NCBI GenBank assembly: GCA_005882905.1
Contig: VBBG01000043.1
Coordinates: 1-10,146 of the forward strand
Length of the DNA: 10,146 nt
Reading direction: 5' to 3'
Source: Candidatus Bathyarchaeota archaeon
GTDB lineage: Archaea > Thermoproteota > Bathyarchaeia > 40CM-2-53-6
A program made the translations under genes and the position numbers. Positions within the stretch are counted from its first letter, which is position 1. Each line of letters starts with the position of its first letter. Of this stretch, positions 1 to 5,901 are shown piece by piece. Under the pieces are notes generated by a model. It saw only the letters and a program-made list of their open reading frames with translations. It searched no databases and was not told the origin of the DNA.

Positions 1-2
1 AA

Positions 3-1994
3 GTGGAAGTAAAAAGCGATGGTGAAGCCACAAAGCTTGCGAACAGAATACAGAGAGAAGGCAAATACTCCCGTTTCCGCCTCTACGATGTCGACATTCC
101 CTCTCCCCAAGTCTACCTCTACCAGAAAGACCTCTTTCCCTTAGCCCTAGTCGAAGCTGATGCGAAGGATGATGAAGTTCAGTGGAATCTGCGAGACTCG
201 AGGGAAACAATTGATTACAAGCTGCCGACTCTCCGAGAAATCCGACTAGAAGTCAAGACAAGGAAAACCAGGAAAATCCGAACCTTTGAGGATGAGCTAG
301 GCTCTCTCCAAATCAAACATGATGATGGTGAGGCTTTCACAATAGACTCTGGCAGCGAAGGAGAGAAGATTCTTGGTCTTGTTGATTGCTTCAGAGAAGC
401 CGATCCTGATATTGTCATTACGGAAGGTGGAGACTCATTCATCTTCCCCTACCTTGCTAGACGCGCCCATGAAAACGGAATGCTCGACAGACTGATTCTC
501 GGCCGCGACCCTTCACCGCTCAGAGTATACGAGGTTCAGGGCCACTCATACTTCTCCTACGGGAAAATCCTCTACCGCGAGACGGCCGCTCGACTTCTCG
601 GCAGACTACACATTGATGGGCATAACGCGTTCATCAGCGCAGACTGTGGACTAGAAGGACTCTTCGAGATATCTCGGACATGCATCATTCCAATTCAGCG
701 CGCTAGTAGGGCCACGATCGGCACCAACATGACAAGCCTACAACTCTACCATGCTTTCAAAAAAGAAGTTCTCATACCATGGAACAAGAACAAGCCTGAA
801 GAATTGAAAGACAGCGAAGAACTTGTCAATGCAGACCGGGGAGGTTTCATCTACGGACCAGCAACAGGAATACACGACCAGGTTGGAGAACTGGATTTCA
901 CAAGCCTCTACCCGACACTAATGCGAGACAAGAACCTGAGCGGAGAAACAGTCAACTGCAAATGCTGTCTCACACCACCCTCTCGCGTCCCAGAACTAGA
1001 CTACAATATCTGCAGCAGACAGATAGGCATCGTTCCACAGTCGCTAGATATTCTTCTAAGAAGACGCAGGAGCTACAAGAAGCAAAAAAGAGAAATAAAA
1101 GACGACCAGTTAAGAGAAAAGTTCGATCAACGCCAGTCAGCCCTCAAATGGATACTTGTCTGCTCTTTCGGATATCTAGGATTCAAGAATGCTCGTTTCG
1201 GCAAAATAGATGCGCACATTGCAACATGCGCCTTCTCTCGAGTATTCCTCGACCGTGCAGTGGCTTTAGCCCAAGCCCGCGGCTTCAAGCTAGTCCATGG
1301 AATTGTCGACTCTATGTGGCTTTCAAGACCTGAAGCTACAGCAGCGGATTATGAGGCGTTATGTGAATTGTTGAACAGAGATCTTCGTATTCCGTTGAGC
1401 TTTGAGGGCCAATACAAATGGATAGTCTTCCTCGACTCAAAGACAGACCCGCAAGCGCAAGTCCTCAACAGATACTATGGCATCTTCCAGAACGGGACCT
1501 TACGAGTTAGAGGAATAGACCTCCGACGGCACGACACTCCAGAGATAGTCAGAAAATGCCAGAGAGACATGCTGGCTATTCTATCTACTGCCGACAATTC
1601 CCAAGAATTCAAAACCCTAGTCCCCCAAGCCCTCGACACTCTCAGAGAATACGCTTCGAAACTGCAAAGCAACAGCGTTCCTCTCGAAGAACTTGTAATA
1701 ACAAGAAGTTTGAGCAAGAACCCTGGCGAGTATTCTCACAAAGTACTCCAGGCCATCGCAGCACAGCTCCTCAAAAATGAGGGGGGATCAGTTCATGCGG
1801 GACAGCAAGTAAGCTACGTCATGACCATCGACAGTTCAAATAGAAAAATGACCACAGCTGCTCCACCAGAACTTGTGGACGATAACACAATTATCAACCT
1901 TCAAGGATACGTCGGCCTTCTGATCTCTTCTGCTGCAAACCTACTCTTACCCTTGGGCTACGACAAGAAATCGCTAACGGCAAGCCTCGCCTAG
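3..1994 (+). CDS. Archaeal B-family DNA polymerase homologue of the inactivated (PolB2-like) type, 5' partial
   Basis: The reading frame is open to the left edge, and the GTG at position 3 is probably internal. The product starts just before the N-terminal signature VDIPSPQVYLYQKDLFPL (residues 30-47), so roughly the first 80-100 residues appear to lie outside. Polymerase motif A is intact (DFTSLYP, 298-304). Motif B is altered: K382 is kept, but the usual KxxxNSxYG reads with V and C where N and S are expected and F for Y (382-390). Motif C reads GIVDSMW (433-439): the second Asp of DTD is kept (D436) and the first is lost. The exonuclease motifs are degenerate: DIE at ExoI is not seen, ExoII reads GGDSFIFPYL without the catalytic Asp, and the ExoIII YxxxD is absent. 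This pattern fits the archaeal family described as inactivated B-family polymerases. Replicative function is unlikely; a repair, translesion or structural role is inference. It converges with the surface-protein gene, 40 bases away. Confidence 0.87.
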   Translation: MEVKSDGEATKLANRIQREGKYSRFRLYDVDIPSPQVYLYQKDLFPLALVEADAKDDEVQWNLRDSRETIDYKLPTLREIRLEVKTRKTRKIRTFEDELGSLQIKHDDGEAFTIDSGSEGEKILGLVDCFREADPDIVITEGGDSFIFPYLARRAHENGMLDRLILGRDPSPLRVYEVQGHSYFSYGKILYRETAARLLGRLHIDGHNAFISADCGLEGLFEISRTCIIPIQRASRATIGTNMTSLQLYHAFKKEVLIPWNKNKPEELKDSEELVNADRGGFIYGPATGIHDQVGELDFTSLYPTLMRDKNLSGETVNCKCCLTPPSRVPELDYNICSRQIGIVPQSLDILLRRRRSYKKQKREIKDDQLREKFDQRQSALKWILVCSFGYLGFKNARFGKIDAHIATCAFSRVFLDRAVALAQARGFKLVHGIVDSMWLSRPEATAADYEALCELLNRDLRIPLSFEGQYKWIVFLDSKTDPQAQVLNRYYGIFQNGTLRVRGIDLRRHDTPEIVRKCQRDMLAILSTADNSQEFKTLVPQALDTLREYASKLQSNSVPLEELVITRSLSKNPGEYSHKVLQAIAAQLLKNEGGSVHAGQQVSYVMTIDSSNRKMTTAAPPELVDDNTIINLQGYVGLLISSAANLLLPLGYDKKSLTASLA

Positions 1995-2034
1995 AGACTG
2001 ACTCGCATCGAGCAATCTTCTAGCTGAAAAACCA

Positions 2035-3066
2035 CTATTTCTTCGAGATTCTAGATCTTCTTCGAACGAGGACAAGAAGCACCGCGATGACCTCTCCCAG
2101 TGCTGCCATGATCGCAAGCTCGCGTCCATAAGACAACCCGGAGGGACCCTCTCCCGACGCGGCGGGCTTTGGACTTGGTTCGGCAGTGGGCCGCGGTCCA
2201 AGCGAGAGTTGTCCAACATTGAAGTTCTCATCGCTCAAGTTGACCTCCCCCGGGGCCGGACGAACGTTCACAACTATACTGTAGACTCCCGCTGAAAATC
2301 CCGTAGTGTTCCAAGATAGGGAGGTGGTGTATCGCGCGAGAGGAGCGAGTAGAAGGTGATTCTGCTCTGCAACCATCGTCACGTTTGCGTGCTCGCGTAA
2401 GTCGAAGATTTCTGAAACAGACCCATAATTCGCCACTGTCACGTTGACAACCACTACACTGCCGACCGTCGCGTTCAGAGGAGCAAAGCCTGAAATGATG
2501 ACAAGGTTATGAATCTCTGGAATAACCAAGACAGAGACGGTGGCCGACTTTTCGATCCCCATTACTTTAGCTACAACCGCCACTTTTGACAATCCTAAAG
2601 CTGCTTGAGCACTAGCAACGATTGTCACCAGCGACGAAAACGATGACCTTCCAGAAGAAGGAGCGAAAAGAAACTCTACGCCTGCAGGCACTGATTCCGC
2701 AGATAGGGTGATGGGCGGGGAGAGCTCAGAGGTTGTGCTTAGAGAAACACTTAGCGAGCGGCTGGAACCCTGAATTAGCGTCAGGTTACTCTGACTCAAT
2801 AATATGTTAAAAGTCGGGATGCACTGGGAATTGGGATGGTTGCCGTTGGAAGGATTCGTTTGCAAATCGATTGTACTGTAATCTGAGCCGCCGTTAGGGT
2901 TGCACTGATGACGATTGGCGTCGACATTGACTGATGATAGTAAGTATGTGGCCATTTGAGCTTCCAATGTGCTGGCGACCGCCTCGTAATGGACGACTAC
3001 TGTGAGCGAGAGTATGATGGTGGAAACGGCCAGCAAAACCAGTTCTAGCCGGGGCAAACTAGTCAT
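2035..3066 (-). CDS. Membrane-anchored surface protein with CARDB-like Ig-type domain
   Basis: No named family is certain. From the chosen start the product is 343 residues. It has an N-terminal hydrophobic segment (LVLLAVSTIILSLTVVV) serving as signal or signal-anchor, and a long Ser/Thr/Asn-rich ectodomain with many N-x-S/T sequons. A segment with TVANYGSVSEIFDL, LSWNTTGFSAGVYSI and NLSDENF is typical of CARDB/CARDB-like beta-sandwiches. A Pro-rich linker, a second membrane helix (LAIMAALGEVIAVLLVLV) and a basic tail (RRRSRISKK) follow. The ectodomain should face outside with the tail in the cytoplasm. An in-frame ATG at 3096 would add ten residues. I prefer ATG 3066 because a TATA-like box (3084-3093) overlaps the extension and sits about 22 bases upstream of it, and a GGAGAT lies 9 bases upstream. 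A role in adhesion or the cell envelope is inference. Confidence 0.8.
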   Translation of the reverse strand: MTSLPRLELVLLAVSTIILSLTVVVHYEAVASTLEAQMATYLLSSVNVDANRHQCNPNGGSDYSTIDLQTNPSNGNHPNSQCIPTFNILLSQSNLTLIQGSSRSLSVSLSTTSELSPPITLSAESVPAGVEFLFAPSSGRSSFSSLVTIVASAQAALGLSKVAVVAKVMGIEKSATVSVLVIPEIHNLVIISGFAPLNATVGSVVVVNVTVANYGSVSEIFDLREHANVTMVAEQNHLLLAPLARYTTSLSWNTTGFSAGVYSIVVNVRPAPGEVNLSDENFNVGQLSLGPRPTAEPSPKPAASGEGPSGLSYGRELAIMAALGEVIAVLLVLVRRRSRISKK

Positions 3067-3083
3067 TCGCGTTACATCTCCAT

Positions 3084-3093
3084 CAATATAGAA
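3084..3093 (-). promoter_or_regulatory. TATA box of the surface-protein gene
   Basis: On the minus strand the sequence reads TTCTATATTG, a good archaeal box A. Its centre is about 22 bases upstream of ATG 3066, so the transcript would be nearly leaderless. It overlaps the codons that would follow the alternative ATG at 3096, which argues for the shorter protein. Confidence 0.5.
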
Positions 3094-3178
3094 CATTTCG
3101 CTGTTTCTTGTGTTCTATGAATTCTTCGCCACATAGCTGATTCCCGAAGACCCCAAGCGGGAGAGCCCTCCTTCCTCC

Positions 3179-3184
3179 GGAGAT
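3179..3184 (+). promoter_or_regulatory. Shine-Dalgarno GGAGAT deciding the ATG 3191 start
   Basis: GGAGAT lies 6 bases before ATG 3191. The good spacing supports translation starting in the frame of the N-terminal half of the thioredoxin-like gene, and so supports that half being real coding sequence. Confidence 0.55.
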
Positions 3185-3190
3185 CTGTGG

Positions 3191-3762
3191 ATGAGTCGAG
3201 TTGGCACTTGTGCTGGTGAGAGGCGAGCTAGATTATATCTTGTCAATCCAAGCAAAGTGGTGGAAATCTTGACGACTACTGAAACTGGGAGCAACAGTGA
3301 GTTAGAGCTGGTTGACTTCCAAGAGCTACAGAAGGGTAGTGCTCGTGAGAGCATGTCAGAATTGGTTCGTGAGTATGGGGTGGTGCATATCACATCCTTG
3401 ACGCGGGAAGGAGCTCTGAGTGCGAGACCCAGAAACCGCTCTACGAAGCTCTCGCAGCGGGGATGGCACGGGAATTTACTGGCAAGGTCAGGTTCCGGAG
3501 ACTTCACGTTGACTACAGGGAAGATGATAAGCGAGAATCCTGGGAGAGTAAACGAATCTTTGGCCACGCCGCGTATCCGACATATATGATACACGTAAAG
3601 TCTCATTTAGGCCCGCTGGAGATTTATCGATCAGTCTACCCTCAGATGGACGAGTTAGAGAGACAGATCAGAGATACTCTCGAGTTGGCCGAATTCTATA
3701 AGAACGAAGCGAAGAAAGCAGCTCGCGAAGGAAAGGCTGTAATCTCGACCACGACCCTTTGA
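3191..3762 (+). pseudogene. Thioredoxin-fold protein split by an apparent -1 frameshift
   Basis: Two overlapping frames make one plausible protein of about 190 residues. Frame 2 starts at ATG 3191 behind a good ribosome site and gives about 63 residues ending LVREYG. It then loses coding character, though it stays open to 3589. Frame 1 is open from 3373 but has no ATG, GTG or TTG before ATG 3463, although the thioredoxin-like pattern begins well before that: YHILDAGRSSECETQK (strand 1 and active-site helix), PLYEALAAGMAREF, VRFRRLHVDY (strand), AAYPTYMI (cis-Pro loop) and a C-terminal helix MDELERQIRDTLELA. One base missing in the G run at 3376-3379 would join the frames as EYGGGAYHIL. The active site is CETQ, lacking the second Cys of CxxC, so dithiol oxidoreductase activity is doubtful. 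It could be a recent pseudogene, a sequencing error, or a programmed shift. If no shift occurs, only the 99-residue ORF from 3463 would contain the fold core. Confidence 0.6.
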
Positions 3763-3827
3763 GAATCACTATTTACGGCTAGTCACAAGGCCCCGTTGCA
3801 TTGGCGCCGACGAAAGAGGCAACAGAC

Positions 3828-4208
3828 TTAGTTGTCATTATTCGGCTCGCCCTCTCTCAAGGGTCCAATTATCTCGACGACATATCCTTCCGGATCTCTA
3901 AAACTGGCCATACGGTTTCCCCACGGCCTGTTGGCGGGTTTGTCCTCAAACTTCACCCCTCTTCGTTGCAGTGAATGATAGATCTCATCTACATCATCGA
4001 CTTCTAGGTGCAACTCTATGGTCTGACGGTCGATTCTGGGACCTTTAGCGAGTCTATGGAAAGCCAGTCTAGAACCTCTTGTGTCGAACATTATGAAGCT
4101 GGGATTCTCTTCGACAACAGGTATTCCTAGAATCTCTTTGTAGAGTTTCTTTGTCTCTTCAAACTTGACAGCCCAGAGAGTCACGTAGGGGAGCCTTTCG
4201 AGTCGCAT
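3828..4208 (-). CDS. VOC superfamily (glyoxalase/bleomycin-resistance/dioxygenase fold) protein
   Basis: This is a single-domain protein of 126 residues, the usual length for the superfamily. It shows the paired beta-alpha-beta-beta-beta pattern: VKFEETKKLYKEILGIPV in the first module, then IELHLEVDDVDEIYHSLQRRGVKF and FRDPEGYVVEIIGP in the second. His in ELHLEV and Glu in VVEIIGP match usual metal ligands. The first-module ligand position reads YVTLWAV with no His, so metal binding may be reduced or differ. The substrate cannot be told from sequence. I start at ATG 4208; an in-frame TTG at 4217 would add three residues. A TATA-like AATATT at about 4238-4243 suits a very short leader. It stands alone, with the tail of the thioredoxin-like gene facing it. 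Confidence 0.85.
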   Translation of the reverse strand: MRLERLPYVTLWAVKFEETKKLYKEILGIPVVEENPSFIMFDTRGSRLAFHRLAKGPRIDRQTIELHLEVDDVDEIYHSLQRRGVKFEDKPANRPWGNRMASFRDPEGYVVEIIGPLREGEPNNDN

Positions 4209-4236
4209 ACCGGACAAGTAGTCTTGATCGGTTCTT

Positions 4237-4245
4237 AGAATATTT
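4237..4245 (-). promoter_or_regulatory. TATA-like box of the VOC gene
   Basis: The minus strand reads AAATATTCT. It is centred about 24 bases upstream of the TTG at 4217 and 33 upstream of ATG 4208, so it fits either a leaderless TTG start or a leader of a few bases before the ATG. Confidence 0.4.
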
Positions 4246-4322
4246 GGCGACTAACAGTGCAAAGCGCTCAGACAAATTGAGAAGGTTGCTTGACCAATAA
4301 TAACAGTTGAATTATCATGTAA

Positions 4323-4440
4323 CTAGTTTCTATCGAGAAAGGCGGAGATCTCGTCCGGACTGTATACTACAGCTAAAGGTGGTACGACCGGTCCCTGTGG
4401 GTTTTGGGGATGTGAAAGGGCGTTAGAAGGCGGGTCTGAC
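4323..4440 (-). other. Coding-like stretch in the +1 frame, possible frameshifted C-terminus of the two-helix protein
   Basis: On the minus strand, one frame over from the two-helix protein, there is an open stretch ending at TAG 4323-4325. It is open from 4481 but contains no ATG, GTG or TTG. It reads TSDPPSNALSHPQNPQGP, then VVPPLAVVYSPDEISAFLDRN. The ending looks like a normal protein tail. Skipping one base near 4425-4445 would fuse it to ENRHV of the membrane protein, giving a cytosolic tail of about 40 residues. This may be a real frameshift, a sequence error or chance. Confidence 0.3.
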
Positions 4441-4656
4441 GTGACGGTTTTCGTAGAGAATCTTCCGCTCGTAGATACCCATCACCCAGTACAAGCCGAT
4501 GACTAGGAACAGTCCCAGGATGAAGATGATGATGTTTGCATTCGCGCCGAGGGCGTTGATAACGGCCTGTCTGGCAGCGTCGGTGAAGAGCGTTATCCAG
4601 GTGAGTGAGACGAGCAGTGCCGCGGGGAGGGTCAACCTGAAGACCCTCAACATCAT
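4423..4656 (-). CDS. Small two-helix membrane protein of unknown function
   Basis: I do not recognise the family. From ATG 4656 it is 77 residues: a short N-terminus (MMLRVFR), a first hydrophobic helix (LTLPAALLVSLTWITLF), a hydrophilic loop (TDAARQAVINALGANAN), a second helix (IIIFILGLFLVIGLYWVMGIY) and a short charged tail ending RHVRPAF. TTG 4680 would add MASPKREL. The helix pattern makes it a credible gene, whereas the opposite-strand frame here has no recognisable features. After its stop, a second minus-strand frame (4323-4481) reads like its natural continuation, so the tail may be altered by a frameshift. It lies upstream of, and divergent from, the tRNA genes. Confidence 0.62.
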   Translation of the reverse strand: MMLRVFRLTLPAALLVSLTWITLFTDAARQAVINALGANANIIIFILGLFLVIGLYWVMGIYERKILYENRHVRPAF

Positions 4657-4930
4657 TAATTCTCGTTTTGGACTTGCCAAATCTCAGTCAGAACCGGTGT
4701 TAGACGTCCCGGGATTTCATAGCACTTTTGCAAGAATTTGAACTCCTTCCAAGCTCGAATTCGAGAGGCACTGGTGTCTACAGACCATCTCGTCGTGCAT
4801 GTTCGTTGAAAAAGGACATATTCCGTACTGAAAAAATGGATGGATTGGTGTAACAAATGAGACCTTGAAAGGTCTCTTCCAGCTGCCCCTCCACTACAAG
4901 CCTGTTTCATAGAACCTCCCTCTTGGAAAC

Positions 4931-4940
4931 TTACATATTC
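4931..4940 (+). promoter_or_regulatory. Box A promoter element of tRNA-His
   Basis: TTACATATTC is an AT-rich box A centred about 30 bases before the first base of the tRNA, the normal spacing for an archaeal tRNA promoter with a short 5' leader. A GGAAAC just upstream could be the BRE. Confidence 0.45.
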
Positions 4941-5000
4941 CTCGACAAAGGCGCGGTTCTTTGTGGCCGCCGTAACGTAGCTTGGTAGCGTACAGGCCTG

Positions 5001-5027
5001 AAAGGTGGAAAGGAACGCCTTGGCCAT
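5001..5027 (+). other. Intron 1 of tRNA-His, inside the anticodon (34/35), 27 nt
   Basis: The BHB has a central helix GGCC (4995-4998) with GGCC (5022-5025), 3-base bulges TGA (4999-5001) and ATT (5026-5028), and an inner helix AAGG (5002-5005) with CCTT (5018-5021). Cutting after the second base of each bulge gives G5000|A5001 and T5027|T5028. The outer helix is weak, so this is a relaxed BHB. The central helix uses bases of the anticodon stem, so the precursor must refold after splicing. Confidence 0.8.
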
Positions 5028-5051
5028 TGGAGCCTGGAGGCCGGGTTCAAA

Positions 5052-5072
5052 CCACCCGACAAGGTGTGAACG
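5052..5072 (+). other. Intron 2 of tRNA-His, in the T-loop (59/60), 21 nt
   Basis: This is a complete BHB. The outer helix is the T-stem. The central helix is TTCA (5046-5049) with TGAA (5067-5070), the bulges are AAC (5050-5052) and CGT (5071-5073), and the inner helix is CACC (5053-5056) with GGTG (5063-5066) around a six-base loop. Standard cuts restore the consensus T-loop TTCAAAT exactly. Confidence 0.9.
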
Positions 5073-5096
5073 TCCCGGCGGCGGCCCCACCAACAA

Positions 5097-5104
5097 GATT
5101 TAAC
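5097..5104 (+). promoter_or_regulatory. Box A-like element of tRNA-Ala
   Basis: GATTTAAC lies in the 43-base spacer between the two tRNAs, centred about 32 bases before tRNA-Ala. It suggests a separate promoter, though cotranscription with tRNA-His is possible. Confidence 0.35.
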
Positions 5105-5152
5105 CCAACCACCATCGACGCGGCTGAAACGTGGGCCGGTAGTTCAGCCTGG

Positions 5153-5171
5153 TATACTGCAAGTCAGGCCG
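5153..5171 (+). other. Intron 1 of tRNA-Ala, in the D-loop, 19 nt
   Basis: The central helix is GCCT (5147-5150) with AGGC (5166-5169). The bulges are GGT (5151-5153) and CGA (5170-5172), cut after the second base of each. The D-stem GTTC/GAAC is the outer helix, with one A-A mismatch, and the inner helix is weak (ACT 5156-5158 with AGT 5162-5164). The product is a standard nine-base D-loop. A 17-base intron at 5154-5170 is an alternative but gives a longer D-loop. Confidence 0.75.
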
Positions 5172-5189
5172 AAGAACGTCCGGTTTGCA

Positions 5190-5207
5190 TGCCTGGAGTG
5201 TCAAGAC
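5190..5207 (+). other. Intron 2 of tRNA-Ala, canonical position 37/38, 18 nt
   Basis: The outer helix is the anticodon stem. The central helix is TTTG (5184-5187) with CAAG (5202-5205), including one T-G pair. The bulges are CAT (5188-5190) and ACA (5206-5208). Standard cuts give A5189|T5190 and C5207|A5208, leaving loop TTTGCAA. The inner helix is weak. Confidence 0.85.
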
Positions 5208-5395
5208 ACCGGAAGGTCGCGGGTTCAAATCCCGCCCGGTCCACCATAACTGGAGATTGTGACTTGAAAGCGTTTCCGTCAATCCGGATGAATGGCGAGG
5301 TCCCGCACGATCATTGCAGTATCGTATTTCTAGCCCGAAAGTCAGGCGTCAAATAACGTCGCGATTTTACGGCTTGATTGCTAGACGAGCTAGGA

Positions 5396-5440
5396 GATCA
5401 GACCATGCTCACTCAGAGGCGGCTGTAATCAGCCCTGATC
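5396..5440. repeat. Composite inverted repeat (two stacked stems)
   Basis: GATCAG (5396-5401) pairs with CTGATC (5435-5440). Inside, GGCTG (5421-5425) pairs with CAGCC (5430-5434) around loop TAAT. On the 3' side the two stems are directly adjacent; on the 5' side 19 bases loop out. It could be a structured RNA element or chance. Confidence 0.35.
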
Positions 5441-5477
5441 GCGATTCCAAGCAGGCGTTTTGACCTCACGCAGTTTT

Positions 5478-5505
5478 CACGCTGACCTGCACGCTGACCT
5501 ACACG
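5478..5505. repeat. Short tandem repeat, 12-base unit
   Basis: Two copies of CACGCTGACCTR are followed by CACG of a third. The preceding TGACCTCACGCA is a partial echo. No function is evident. Confidence 0.5.
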
Positions 5506-5862
5506 ATCTCCAAAACACTCGACCAGCCGATTCTGGGCGAGAAACCTGCATCTAAACCAGGAACGGGTTCAACTGGCGGGACCATACTCCAAAAATCTCA
5601 AAACCGTTAATCCCCGCGACGCAGATCTGCCTTCCTGAGTCATGCTACCGAGTTGTTGGATTGACTTCAGTTCATCAGCTCGCCAATGGATCAACTGCGG
5701 CGTAGCTCAGCAGAAATCGACAATATCCTGACAAGAAGTTACCTGATCTGTGGTTCTACTCGTTTCGGCTTGACCAAAGGGATGAAGTCGAAATACTAGT
5801 GCCCTCCAAGTTCTGGTCTAGCCGATTGGAAAGGTTCCAATGCTTTCGCTGAATCTCGAACT

Positions 5863-5870
5863 GTTATATC
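5863..5870 (+). promoter_or_regulatory. TATA box of tmk
   Basis: GTTATATC is centred about 35 bases before the TTG start. That predicts a transcript with roughly a ten-base leader, too short for a strong ribosome site, and only AGG is seen at 5898-5900. Confidence 0.45.
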
Positions 5871-5901
5871 GGCGAGTGGAAAAATCTAGTCTCCATCAGG
5901 C

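Larger units (their letters stand above)
4965..5089 (+). tRNA. tRNA-His(GUG) with two introns (anticodon loop 34/35 and T-loop 59/60)
   Basis: The acceptor stem GCCGCCG (4966-4972) pairs perfectly with CGGCGGC (5079-5085). D-stem ACGT/GCGT (4975-4978/4988-4991) encloses a loop with G18G19 (4984-4985). Anticodon stem CAGGC/GCCTG is at 4993-4997/5032-5036 and T-stem CCGGG/CCCGG at 5041-5045/5074-5078. G-1 (4965) and C73 (5086) are encoded, as is CCA (5087-5089). G-1 with C73 is the hallmark of tRNA-His. Read unspliced, the loop gives CTGAAA, a false Phe (GAA) anticodon. Removing 5001-5027 gives loop CTGTGGA with anticodon GTG, the usual archaeal His loop. Removing 5052-5072 restores T-loop TTCAAAT. 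The variable loop is 4 bases (GAGG). A misassignment to Phe would leave C73 unexplained. Confidence 0.9.
5133..5246 (+). tRNA. tRNA-Ala(UGC) with two introns (D-loop and canonical 37/38)
   Basis: The acceptor stem GGGCCGG (5133-5139) pairs with CCGGTCC (5236-5242) and contains G3-U70 (5135 with 5240), the identity element for alanyl-tRNA synthetase. D-stem is GTTC (5142-5145) with GAAC (5174-5177), anticodon stem TCCGG (5179-5183) with CCGGA (5209-5213), variable loop AGGTC, and T-arm GCGGG-TTCAAAT-CCCGC (5219-5235). Discriminator A is 5243 and CCA is encoded (5244-5246). The anticodon TGC is at 5186-5188, preceded by T33. The D-loop and the anticodon loop are each too long, and each contains a BHB intron. 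After splicing the D-loop is AGCCTGGAA, with G18, G19 and A21 in place. Confidence 0.95.
5247..5860. other. Region without a convincing gene
   Basis: No long reading frame and no recognisable RNA gene lie between tRNA-Ala and the tmk promoter. It holds a composite inverted repeat (5396-5440), a 12-base tandem repeat (5478-5505) and a 37-codon frame at 5686-5799 (ATG to TAG) with no clear ribosome site. Isolated tRNA-like words (GCGGCGTAGCTCAG near 5697, GGGTTCAA near 5566) have no partner stems. It may be a 3' flank, a degraded remnant or an unrecognised small RNA. Confidence 0.5.

Noticed and set aside
3115..3606. Minus-strand frame of 163 codons
   Set aside because: Composition is irregular with no fold pattern, and it is antisense to the better supported thioredoxin-like coding region.
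4499..4741. Plus-strand frame of 80 codons opposite the two-helix membrane protein
   Set aside because: It is the shadow of a frame with two clear membrane helices and has no features of its own.
4966..5086. Call of tRNA-Phe(GAA) with a 37/38 intron at 5004-5030
   Set aside because: No four-pair central helix forms at those borders (CTGA against CATT), and C73 with encoded G-1 does not fit Phe. The 34/35 intron has a perfect helix and gives the standard His loop.
4656..5282. Minus-strand reading frames of 146 and 60 codons over the tRNA region
   Set aside because: They lie antisense to two well-supported tRNAs and show no protein-like pattern; the GGTTCAAATCCC-type T-arms explain the sequence.
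5560..5590. T-arm-like GGGTTCAACT with following GGGACCA
   Set aside because: The five bases on each side of the putative loop do not pair, and no acceptor partner was found.
5693..5712. tRNA-like word GCGGCGTAGCTCAG
   Set aside because: It looks like a tRNA 5' end, but no matching acceptor strand, anticodon stem or T-arm follows within a plausible distance, even allowing introns.
5686..5799. 37-codon frame starting MDQLRRSSAEIDN
   Set aside because: No ribosome site, no clear promoter and no known motif; a frame this short is expected by chance in 600 bases.
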